Of a stretch of DNA of 64,000 nt, positions 12,234 through 23,700 are shown in pieces. The stretch lies in NCBI RefSeq assembly GCF_018139145.2, contig NC_059478.1:13437001-13501000 (forward strand). The letters run 5' to 3'. The position numbers and the translations under genes are program-made. The DNA is from Gymnogyps californianus (taxonomy: Eukaryota; Chordata; Aves; Accipitriformes; Cathartidae). Positions within the stretch are counted from its first letter, which is position 1. Every line of letters begins with the position of its first letter. A model generated the notes under the pieces. The model did no database searches and had not been told where the DNA came from. It saw only the letters and a list, made by a program, of their open reading frames with translations.

Positions 12234-15200
12234 GGTGGGAAGTTTTGTGTGAAGAATAATTCCCATCACCATCCCAAATCTATGTGGATGTTACAGATAA
12301 AAAGAATTCCTTGCAGATACTTTCTACTTTAATATGCAGGATTAATTCCAGATAACTCTAAATAACGTGAATATTAAGATGTCACACGACTAAATGTTTC
12401 TATAAGCATGATAGCTGTGCTTTAAGAATGTTTGGAGTGTTTTACTTTGCTTATATCTGTAGATTTTTCAGGAAAGGATTCTAATAATTGACCAAAGTCT
12501 CATTTCATATTCCCAGATCAGCTGAGTAACTGATTTTCAGCCTTCTCCAAGGTGAGTTTTGTGCAGTTTTAACCTGCATGCATTTTTGATACATATGGAA
12601 ATTGACTTTCATTTCCTGCATGCCTAAAATAATTCCGTGTCTTGTTAGATTAATGCCATACATCATATTTACCTTAATAAGTTAAGAAAATGTCTTCAGA
12701 AATGTCTCCCTTAGAGCTAAAACTGGAATTAGCTCTTAAAGATTAATCAGTTACTGGGTAACTTGCATTACATAAGGTGAAAATACAGGCTGGAAATAAT
12801 CATGTTTAAAATGGCATACTTATCCCTTGATATGATGTATTTTCATATGTTATTAATCTTTGATTTTAAACTTGGATAATTGCCACTGGGGCTAGCATAT
12901 GAAGTCTGTTTTTGGCTTCTTCAGAAAATATTATTGAATTTAAACCCAATCAAAAAACTCTTAATCTGTCATCTTCTATGATTTCCTGCTCTGCCTTGCA
13001 ATTGTGTTAAATAACATGCATGCCAGTGGCATAGATCAGGTGACTGTTTTTCCCCAAATACTTTATGCAATAATTTTTCATTGGTTTCTTGTTTTACTTT
13101 CTCCAGTTGCAAATATAGATATATAACCAAATGATAACCTCTCAGGCTATTTCATGGTTCTTATGGAGAACAGTAAAGGAAAAGACTGATATTTTTTCAG
13201 TGAAAGACACCCTGCAGAATGGAGGCATGGATTGAAGCTCCATGGAACTAAATGTAAGTTAAAATTTTAAATGTCAAATATATGTTTTTTCAGCAAAATC
13301 AACAGGCTTGAAGGCATGTGCTCATATGAAATACACGATATGAATTGTGCAGAAGACATAGGTGTTGGTGAGTTTCATCCTGTAATGGATAGCAAGGGTA
13401 GAGAACCATTATCCTCTCGCTGTAAGCTAAAGTTTAAGTGCAGCCTAACTCCCAGTTGAAACAAAGAGCTAGTAAAAGCAGTAGAAATTTGTGGTTTAAA
13501 CTTACACCAATGTAAGGCTCATAGATTTGAAATATTTTGTTGAACCCTTGCCGTAGTTCCAGTTCAGATCTGTAGTAGACTACAGAAAGGAGTTCCGCGT
13601 GATTATTGGGTACAGGATGTGGTAGTCCCCATACTTTCCTTAATGGTTAGGTGTTCACTTGAATTTAGCCTGTGTGACCCATACTGCCTGGCCAGAAGGA
13701 AGAAAAATGAGTAAATATTTTCAGTACCCCTCGTAATGCTGTACTGTCAAAGACCATAATCAGGATTTTGCAAGTGCGATCTGGCACGTGGAATACAGTG
13801 TCCAACATGCTTAGCTGCGAGTACTGTTGAAATGCTTGCATTTATTTAGATGTGAGATGTCTGTTACTCTATCTTCACATCCAAGGAGACGTTTCCACTG
13901 ACATGAATGGAATTATTCAGAGATACTAAGGTCACAATGAAAAGTTGTGTTCTTGCAAGGAAACTACTTGATTTTGTTGAGATCAGAGATTAAATTCTGG
14001 TACCTTGGATACTAACTGAAAAAAAATATCCTTATTGGGGATGTTAATAAGGTGTTTAATCCCATGCTTATAAGCATCTGTGTAAGTCTTTTTTAATATG
14101 TAAGGAGCTTGCATGATTACTGTAGTATTGAACTAGTTTGTGTTAATAACCTTGCCTAAAGTGTATTTGTCTGATGTTGTCCTCACATCTGCAGACTGAC
14201 GGTGTTCGTTTTATTGTGTTCATTTTACTGTGGTGAGATTGTGACATACGTTTTCGTGTCCACTGCATGCTTATGACGCTATCAGTGAGACAAATTTATC
14301 TTAACTTCCCTTGCAAAACTAGTGCATGCAGGGGATATTCTCCATCAGACCTGGATTTTATCTACAAGTTGAAAAGAATGAAAATATAGCACTTAAAAGC
14401 ACTGTTTGCCTTCTCAAAGGGCTGCAGGAAGCCTCTTTGTAGAAACTGTAAAGCTTTTCAAACAGCTTTTTAAAGGTTTTGTGTGCGTGTGTGTGTGAGG
14501 ACTTTGTCCTCCTGGTTCCTTTATGTAAAAAGCAGGCTGTGTAAAACAGGAAAAAATGCTTTAAAAGTTTTACTGCAATATATTTCTTTGCCTAGGAGCG
14601 CGGAGGACTTTATTATATACTTTTTGTTTTGCTCCTTTATCTTTCACAATATATTCCTTGGTCCTTGGGCTCTGTCAAAGGGAGTGGTGACGTTCTTGAG
14701 ATGCATCCTGCCAATTCTGGGTCAGATGGTTAATAGCGTTAGATTGGGGAAACCATGCTGCCTGTTTCTCATACCTGTTTTGCATTTATATGAGCCATTG
14801 TTCTGCGTGGTTGAAAGAAGAGCCCCAGCTGAAAAACACCTCACTTGCAAAGCATTCAGACAGTTTTAAACAAGCATTTGGCTGGTTTTCAGGCTGTATC
14901 CTGCTGTAATTTCTGTCCTTCAGGGAGGGGGGCAGGTTCTCCTGTATAATTAGAGCTGTCATTTTGCAGCAATGCAAGGACAACTATGGGGGGAAAGTCC
15001 TTTCTACAGAATACATATAAAAGCAAAATATATTTTGAAACAGATATGTGTAGATGCTTTTTTTTTTCTGAATTCTCTGCAGAAATACCAACGTAATTTG
15101 GAAAATATTATATGAAATTAGAATAATGTAATATGTATTCATACAGTGTTTCCTAATTGATCCCTGCCAAATTATACTATGCAATTACAGGTTTATTCAT

Positions 15201-16947
15201 TCTAGAATAAAACTTAAGAATTGCTAATCCACCAGTCTCACATTAGAAACTGGTAATATATTTTCTTTATTTTATTGATTACATATTTCAGATTACACAT
15301 GACAAATATTTTGCAAGGACAGCATGACTTCCAATTATCCACAACCCTGAACAGATGAAGGAGTTGTAGACTGTTAAAAGCCATGGAATGAAGAGCTTAT
15401 GGCAGGGAAAGAGAAATTTTTCAGAATATAAAACTTATCACTGATGAAAAGATTGTATGCACTATATCTAAAAGTTGAGAGTGATTTATAGTGGTAAATA
15501 CTTTTACCGGTTCAGGAATGGACTTAGCTCTAGAGCTGGGAGCTTTCTGTCTGTCTTAGACCACCATGTTTGTTAATTAGCAATAATAATATCAAAAAGG
15601 AATTTTTTTTTTTTCACCCCCAGGATATAAGAAGGCAAGCTTTGGCTTAGCTTCTGTTGCTTTTCTATGATCATCAGTTCAAAGGATTTTTTTTTCAGAT
15701 CAGCTAAGATTTCTTAAACATTTGTGGACTGCAGTTGCTTAACCTTGTCATGAGGTCTTACCCCACTTACTTGTAGTTGTAAAAAAATTATGGAGGAAAA
15801 GTCTTTCGGTAGTAGCAGTGAATGACATTTAAATCTTCTGTTTTGAGTACCTGTCATAATATTTATGGTCATAGTCAATGGGGAAGGAAGAGAGCCCTCC
15901 TTAAAAGGATGGTTCAGAGCACTTAGATTTCTGTTCGAAATGTTCTTTGAAGAAGGCATTGTCTCTCATTATGGCAGAATTAATTAGGGTTAATAATCTC
16001 CTAATCTAGTAGCACTAATACCCTCTGATAGCTTGCAGAAATCAATTCAAAAGCAGAGAAGATTTCAGGGGGAGAAATGTAGTTTATCCGGCAGAAATTA
16101 GGCTTGCAGTCTAAGTGACAGGAATACCTCAGTCTTTGTGCCAAAACTGTGATTGAATTTGGGGTTTTCTCGATTCATCTTCATGTCACGAGGGATATAA
16201 GTGCTTTATTATACACAATGGGCATCACTTTACTAATCTTCAGCATATAGTGTATAGACGAAATGTCCTAGAAAAGAGAATGATTGGGTGTGACTTGAGG
16301 TGTTGTGGAGAGTGAAGCTGAACAGCATGGTGGGGATCATGGATATAGTAGGTATAAGAATGAGAACTTCAGCAGGACCATCTTATATTTCCATAAGAAT
16401 TTTAAAAAAGTGAAAAAGTCAGTGTACAACCGAGTATAGAAAGATAACCGTGTCTGTTCCCCTTTTTATTTTTTAACTGTTTTCTGCAAGCACATATTCA
16501 TGCTGTCCTGGGAATTTGGGTGAGCCCTTTTAAGCAATCACCACCACACAGGTAGAAACTTTTGCCCCTTAGCTGAGACATGATGAGTTTCATATATGGT
16601 CTTAGTCTGTTGCAAATGCCAGGCAGCTTTGTCTTCATAGTAGTAACTTCTGAAGAGAAGCAAGCGTGTTTGCTTGGTATGACATGAACGGTACACTAGC
16701 TGTTGAAATACCTCTGAGGGAAGAGAAGGGAATGGCAGTTGAAACGTGTATACAATGCTGTTGTAATCACTAATCTCCTTAGGATAATCAGATAAGAGAA
16801 AAGAGAAGATACATACAGAGAACAATACTTGGAGAAAACAGTTCATCCCAGCTTGTCTTTTTATTCATACTAACGGGTACAGTCACCACCAAAGCCACAA
16901 TTTTCACATACGAGTCCATTGGCTCACAAACCAACTGAAAACAGAGC

Positions 16948-17552
16948 TGTCATGGTTTAACCCCAGTCAGCAGCCAAGCACCACGCAGCTGCTCCCTCAC
17001 TTCCCCCCCAGCTCCCAGTGGGATGGGGAGAAGAATCGGGAAAGAAGGTAGAACTCGTGGGTTGAGATAAGAACAGTTTAATAACTAAAGTAAAATACAA
17101 TACTAACAACAATAATAATGAAATACAATAACAATAATAATAGTAATGAAAAGGAATATAACAAAAAAAAAGAAGAGGAAAAAAAAGGGAAAAAAAACCA
17201 GTGATGCACAATGCAATTGCTCACCACCTGCTGACCGATGCCAGAGCTGCGATCTGCCCCTCCCAGACAACTCCCCCCCGTTTATATACTGAGCATGACG
17301 TTCTATGGTATGGAATATCCCTTTGGCTAGTTTGGGTCAGCTGCCCTGGCTCTGCTCCCTCCCAGCTTCTTGCGCACCTGCTTGCTGGCACAGCATGGGA
17401 AACTGAAAAATCCTTAACTTAGGATAAGCGCTACTTAGCAACAACTGAAACACCAGTGTGTTATCAACATTATTCTCACACTAAATCCAAAACACAGCAC
17501 TGTACCAGCTACTAAGAAGAAAATTAACTCTATCCCAGCCGACACCAGGACA
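16948..17552 (-). mobile_element. Solo ERV LTR, copy B
   Basis: On the plus strand it runs TGTCATGGTTTAACCCC ... CTATCCCAGCC ... CCAGGACA, the reverse orientation of copy A. It shares with A the ATT/ACT simple zone, the block around TGATGCACAATGCAATTGC and the TAAGCGCTACTTAGCAACAAC block, so A and B form one subfamily. Flanks AGAGC (16943-16947) and AGAAC (17553-17557) form a 5-bp target duplication with one transition, which supports these ends. The promoter is intact in outline: a TATA box (17281-17286) and a TGACGTT element (17296-17302). No internal retroviral sequence is adjacent. A frame near the left end (about 16957-17211, minus) is simple-sequence translation and not a gene. Confidence 0.9.
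17281..17302 (-). promoter_or_regulatory. LTR copy B promoter: TATA box with a near-CRE
   Basis: On the minus strand, TATAAA (complement of 17281-17286) lies ten bases downstream of AACGTCA (complement of 17296-17302), one base from the CREB/ATF half-site core. The same pair is present in copies C and D. Activity is inferred from the motifs only. Confidence 0.6.
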
Positions 17553-18479
17553 AGAACAAAAATGAGTTTCTTGCCTGTGTATTTCCAGACTTCCATCCGA
17601 AATGCCTCACATCAAGATGCAGCTTTATGGTCAGTTTGTACGTATGACCATTTGGTTCATAGAGTTTAAAATCAATATCATGCTGGCTATGGTCTGTCCC
17701 TAAGGGTACAGTGGAAGAACAGATAACTGCTTTTTAATTAATGGTATCAGGGTTGTGTTGATGCAATTTACTACAACAGTGTAGTCTGAGACTAAAATAT
17801 TCACTGAAAAGCTGTTTTGCATTATATAAGAATATCAGTATGCTTACATAACACAAATGAAAAATATAAATTTCAAAGAAATGAGTCTTAGTTCCATGCA
17901 GGATTTCACAAAGTAGTATGGCTCTGAGTTATTTGGAGGAGCTTCAAATAAGCTTTACATATTGGTAAAATATGTGTCTTTGTATATTTTAAGCTTTATT
18001 TGATCCTTTACTGCATGATCTTCTCCATTTGTTGTCGTCTTCCCTGCTTCCTAGGAAGCTGTTGAATTCAGAACAGAAGTCTTAATTGGAGGCAACCCAA
18101 AGGTGGAGCTTATCTTCTAATGGCATAACTTTATTTGATCTTGAAAAGAATCACACTATATTCTCAGGCCATAGGAGGTCAGGATTTCCTAACTCTTAAT
18201 TTCTCAAATACAGTTTGGAGAACAAATACTGTGAAGAGTGGTAGTATCCTGATAATAATCACAATACTCTTTAATATTTTAACAAACATATTTTTTTCAT
18301 CTCAGTTTTTGACCTAGCAGGAAACAATTTATTTTAGAGTTCATTATAGAAGTTTGGGGAAACAAAAGAGATCTTATCTTTCTGGAGTACAGTAAAGAAT
18401 TGGATATGACGTTTCATTGAGAGAATGTTTTCGTAGAGCACTTAAATGAATGTAAAATGCTGGCTGGGTACTGCCTTTG

Positions 18480-18540
18480 GGCGAGGAAGTTAGTGATAAG
18501 TAGTGTTCCTCAGGGACCCATTTTGGGATCAGTGTTCTAG
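18480..18540 (+). mobile_element. Probable relic of a CR1-type LINE reverse transcriptase
   Basis: Read forward, the sequence encodes SSVPQGPILGSVF before a stop. This resembles the conserved S-G-V-P-Q-G-S-V-L-G-P-V-L-F block of CR1 reverse transcriptase, and it is preceded by RKLVI, which fits the usual upstream residues. The following bases do not continue into the expected N-I-F-I-N-D stretch, so only a fragment of some 60 bases is recognisable. It could be a chance match, but the run of aligned residues makes an old CR1 remnant more likely. Confidence 0.45.
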
Positions 18541-18698
18541 AGAAGCACTTCATAACTTTGCATGAAGTACCAGTCCCTGTATATTTTCAGGCCACCTAGC
18601 AAGGAGGCATGTCAGGTGTTGCTTTCTGTTTTGAAACTGCATGACGTGTTGATCTTACCTGCTTAGAGTAAGCAATCTTTCATTTCCAACTGCCAGCA

Positions 18699-18713
18699 TT
18701 TTTTTTTTTTTTT
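18699..18713. repeat. T15 homopolymer
   Basis: Fifteen consecutive T residues followed by GCGGAGC. No linked retroposon was recognised. Confidence 0.85.
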
Positions 18714-20400
18714 GCGGAGCAGCAGTTTCATGTTAGTATGTAACAGGTACCTTTTTTACTGTCTTTTATATGGTACTATATCACAGTGGGATTCTTTATC
18801 ACTTGGTCTTTTTTCCTCCTCATTTCTCTTTTACTTTTGTATTATCTCTTTCTGTATTTTTTCTATCTTTCTTTTCTCCTTCCCACTGCTCTTAATCCTT
18901 GTAGAATTCATCAGTCTGTTTCCTCCGTTGACAATACAGAGAGGGCTGTACTATCAGAGCTTGGACCAGTACCACTGAAGATGATGGAGATGTTTTCATT
19001 GAATTCAGTGAGCACAATTCAAAATTGAAGCCGCGACAGTACAAAGGGATATACAAAGGGACAATACCTTTGGATCTTACCAATACCTAGTTCATGGTAT
19101 CTACTGCATGAAATTTCAATCTCTCGAGGTGCTATTTTCTAGGCAGTTATAAACAGTGTCACTACTGCAGGCTAGCTGGTATGGCCAAACACGAGCAACT
19201 CTATGGGGGAGAGGAGAGAAAACTGAGTAGCAGACAGATTATGTGTACCTTTTAAATGCCCTCAGGCTCATAGTACTTAATTTCTTTTCTTAATCTCTGT
19301 TACACTTGTATGAAGATAGGTAGTTGACAGAAAAGAATCCTGTACCTATAAACAAAATTTCAAACGAAATACTGAAGTTTATGCCAAAGGTTATTTTCCT
19401 TATAATTTTTCCATGTGGTAAGAGATTTAAGTAATACTGAAAAATTTTGCAAATTTTTGAATGCAGCCACGTTGGATTTTCAACTAGTGGAAATCAATGA
19501 AGTTTCACTAATTTCAAAAGGGCTAGGAATATTTATACCAGTTGAAGTTTTGTGATAAGATCAGCATTTATATAACAGCTTCTGAATGTTTAGTTTGCAC
19601 TAAAGAAAAACAATCAGCTTCATCCTGTGTTCGTAAAGAGTTTCTGTACTATAAATCATCAACTGGTCTGAAAATCCAGTAATTATTTGATACAAAATGT
19701 CTAACTTTTCTGCAGTAGAGTAATTTAAAGCTATAAATTAGCAAAAATGTAAACAGTAGAATATCAGTTAATAAGTGAGGGTCCTGAGATGTCCTGGAAC
19801 AAATGGCCTTTTTAAAAGCAAAGAAAGAAACAATGCCTCTGCCATAAATGTAGGCTTATGGCTGTTAGAATCATGTCATTTCTCATATTGGTTGATTATC
19901 AAATGTTGGTGTTTTTGTTAAGGAATTTCTCTGTTGTCACTTGCCTTTTTTTTTTCTGCTCTTTTTTTTTTTTTCCCCCCTTCTGTGTGGAATAAAAGTA
20001 AAAGAACCATAATGTTTAAGGCAATTAAGTAAACCACCTACAGCTAATATAGACAATGTTCAGAAGTTAATCACAAAATGAGAAGGAACTTGCTCAGAAA
20101 ATGGAGGCTAAATCTCTCTGTGTATCAGAGAAGAGCTGGATGAGGTCACAGATCACAGATATATAGGGCAAAACAGTGTGTTTAATTCAGAAAGAAAAAA
20201 AAGGTTGGTTGAAAGAAATCTGTTTGAGTCCAAATCTGGAAAACTGTTTTTACCATTTATCTTTCAGAGTATTTCTCCTCTGTGCCCTTCCCCTTGTACC
20301 ATACTAGTCTGGCAGCCCAGAATGTAGTTGAAATGCCTTCCTTCACTGCCTAAAATGATAGCTTTTATTTCAGGACTTGGCTTATTATTATTTGATCCTA

Positions 20401-20466
20401 TAACCCCTTAAGGCCAGCATTAGCAGTTGGTGTCAGGAAATCCCTATTCCCGGGGCCAAGGGGTTA
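20401..20466. repeat. Short inverted-repeat unit, TAACCCCTT arms
   Basis: TAACCCCTT at 20401-20409 is complementary to AAGGGGTTA at 20458-20466, separated by 48 bases. The match continues in broken form (AAGGCC on the left against GGGGCC on the right). This could be a folded RNA hairpin, the terminal repeats of a tiny non-autonomous DNA transposon, or chance. Confidence 0.5.
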
Positions 20467-20760
20467 ATTGCTTTTTACCGTTTGATCTTTTTATACCCAC
20501 TTTATATGCTACCTGACCCTTTTACCATCTTACAGGTACACGCACTGTTCTTTGCTGGCCCACTTCCTGAATCTCCCCATAGCTTTCCCCACTGCTGCCT
20601 TGCCAATTTTACATTACGTATTTTTCAACCAAAAAATTGCAGCTGACCTTATTTTTTTCCTTTTTACGCTTTCCAATTTTCCTGGCAGAAAAGATGCAGT
20701 GTACTGTCGTTGTATTTCTAGGAACTGAAATAGATAGATAGGATGGACACATGATATATT

Positions 20761-20775
20761 AAAAAAAAAAAAAAA
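20761..20775. repeat. A15 homopolymer
   Basis: Fifteen consecutive A residues followed by further A-rich sequence. No associated retrocopy was seen. Confidence 0.85.
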
Positions 20776-23700
20776 GGAAAAAAAGTTGAATATGTATAGA
20801 GTTATGAAGCTGGACCGCTGATGTGTTGAATTTGAATAGCTTTGTTGCATAACAATAATTTTTATGTCTTTTTAAACGATACACCTAAAGTGTGTGGGGC
20901 GGGGGGGAGGAAGCCTGCAAAACTAAATCAAGATGTCTCAGATTTTGCTAAGTTAAGTAATCGTATCTCCAAGCAAAATAGATGATCAGATTTGTCAGAA
21001 ATATTTGCCTTGTCAAGGCTTACCCTACATTCATTGAAAATTTTGTTTTGTCACCAGGTTACAAGCATAATACGTCAATTTCTTTAGGGCTGCTTGGTTT
21101 CAAATAGCAATTTTATTTATGATTTCTTCATATTCGACAAAGCTAGCAATCAAGCTGATATTCTGCCATAGTGTGCTTTTTGAAATCTTTGCAACTATTT
21201 GTAGGCAATTAAAATTTTTGTGACATACTTCAGTTCCTTAAGAAAGTGACAAAATATTCAAACTAACTGAGAAAATAAAAAAACCTATTTCATAGATTTT
21301 AATAGTTACAATTCTGAGAAATACTTATCTCCTGGATTTTTAATGCCTTTGAAAATTTAATGTGCCACTCCAACTTTCAGATTTTCTACATAACTATATC
21401 ATCTAGTAAAGTAAAACAACATAAATAGGGAGGAAACTTGAATAGTTTATCTGTAGGGGAATGGTCAATGTCAGGTCCTCAGTATAAAAAAAGTGGTTTA
21501 GATGCAGAAAAAAAAGTTCTACCAGCACTAGAAATTACATACGTTCCAGTGTATCTGTGTCTCGCAGTATATTGGTTTCAATTTTTCCTCCAGTTTGTGA
21601 TGTCATTAAATTTCTTCCATGACGATTATCTGGTCTGACAGAATGGGAACTCACACATCCAGATTTTAACTCCAGCAGGGTGCTTAGGTCTTGTCACTAG
21701 TCTTTCAGGCTACCTATTTTTCACAGCAGCAGTAGATATTTAATTCTCTTGGAAACCTTGGTCATATTCAGGTTTGATAAAAATGTATTGCTAAGTTAGA
21801 AAATTATTTTTTAGGAGGAAGTGACAGGCAGAGAAAGAAGCATGCAAAAACCTAGTGCATTCATGTGAGCTTTATTGACTTCATAAAATAGATTAAAAAT
21901 AAGAGTAAATTTTTAGCTTTTGTGGATCATGATGTGTTTAAAAGCTTAGCTGTATTGTGCTAGTTCTTTGAAACACATTCAGTAAGACTGTGCAGGTCTT
22001 TCAAATTGTAACTTGAAGCAAAATGTACATGCTCTTGAATTTTAGTATCAAAATAAAAACCTGCAAAGATCATTTGAAAATCCACATGGGAGTTATGAAC
22101 TTCACAGACCTTTAAGCTGGTGAATTTTGCCTATTTTGAGTTCACTTATCTCCTCCTCAGCTACAATTTGCTTCCTCTGCAGGGAAAGGAACTAATGCTT
22201 TATCACCTCAGAGGAGGCCGTTGTCCTGGCACTTGCCTTTAAGAGGCCACAAGGATGGAGCCTCTTTTCAGTGATGCAATTGCCTGTCCTCTCTTCAGTG
22301 CTGACCTTTCTTCCAGCTCTTGTTCAGTGGTCAGAGTACATGGATTCTCATTCAGGTGCTGCTGTGCTAGATCCTTCTAACTCTGGGACTGAATGTTGCC
22401 TTAAAGAGCATATGGCCCTTATAGGAAGTTGGGAATTTCATTAAACTTGCATGCTGCCTACAGCACTTTCTCTCTTTAAAAGATGAAAGACTCTATATAG
22501 TAGGGTCCTTTCTATTTTGGCTGCTTCACAGTATGAGACTGCAGGAAGAAGGGGGATCTTAATGTATGTGGAGTGGCCTGGCCCTGCCAACCATTGTTTT
22601 TTACTCTCTCTCAGGATGTTGCATGAGTAAAGTCAGAACTGGCCCCTCCCTAACTAAGATGAAAGTTAGTGATAGAGGTTAAGTAAAGCTTTTTATTATT
22701 ACTTATGTATTTCTAAAAAAAGAAGGCATCATAAAAATAAAGTAGGGATTTTTTGGAAATAGGCACCCTGTGGCGTTGGTAGATATGTTTAGTATTTTCC
22801 ATAGATTCTAATAGTGTCTGGAAGTAGACTCCTTCAGTGTGAAAACAAAAAAACCCAAGCCCCATCTTACAGCTGTTTCTGACAGCCAGCAGAAAATAGT
22901 ACCCCATGAATTTGTTTATAGGTAAAATATATAATTCTGACAATATAATCCCCAGCTTAAAAATTTTTTCATGTTGGCTGCCTTAGCAATGGGTCAAGAA
23001 TCAGGCTTCTAGTACCCTTCTCATTCATTATCCAGACTTTTATCTCGCTACACAATAATAACTAGCTTAATTTCCCTTAGGCACCTATAAGTTTTGCTGT
23101 TAGAGAAGTGCAATTGCTGTATCTTCAGATCCTTTGTGGATGTCAGTATATTTTCTCCTCAAAATGCAAACTGAGAAGTACAGTTGGTAGAAAAAATGAG
23201 GAGAATGAAATGTTTCATTTCAACTTCTTGATGCAATATTTCATATCTTTCATGTTGATGTAGCTCAACAAAATTGTTTATTAAATTTCTTTTCCAAAGG
23301 GCAAACTTAAGACTTCATTTTCTAGAAATGATTATAAACTGGTCTGAAATGTTGCAACAAAAGTTATAGTGGAGAGCTTTTTTGGACTGACACAGCCAAA
23401 ACATAGAACAATAGTGAGTTAGTTGTTTACCAGAAATGTCTTGCTCAGTCCCCAGGTTGTTTTTTCAGTAGCATGGAGCTATACCTTTTCAGAAAGCTGA
23501 ATACAGGGAGAGACTTGTGAAGTGGTTGGGAAAGCTTTCTGTGAGTTCAGGGAGTTACCAGAGGTGGTTACCCATACTACTGGGCTTCTGGCTCTTAGCT
23601 AAACCAGAGCTGCAAATGGATCAATGATAAACTCTTCTCTAAGTAAATGGCAACAAGTCTGAGCCTCTGAATGACCCACTTTTCTCATCTCTTTGGCCTT

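Larger units (their letters stand above)
10085..16947. other. Unique AT-rich desert, no gene seen
   Basis: No exon, RNA gene or recognisable repeat was found apart from an A20 run at 12214-12233. The longest frames (88 codons near 10954, 128 codons near 14483, 102 codons on the minus strand near 16846) carry no motif and are within chance expectation for this length. Confidence 0.6.
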
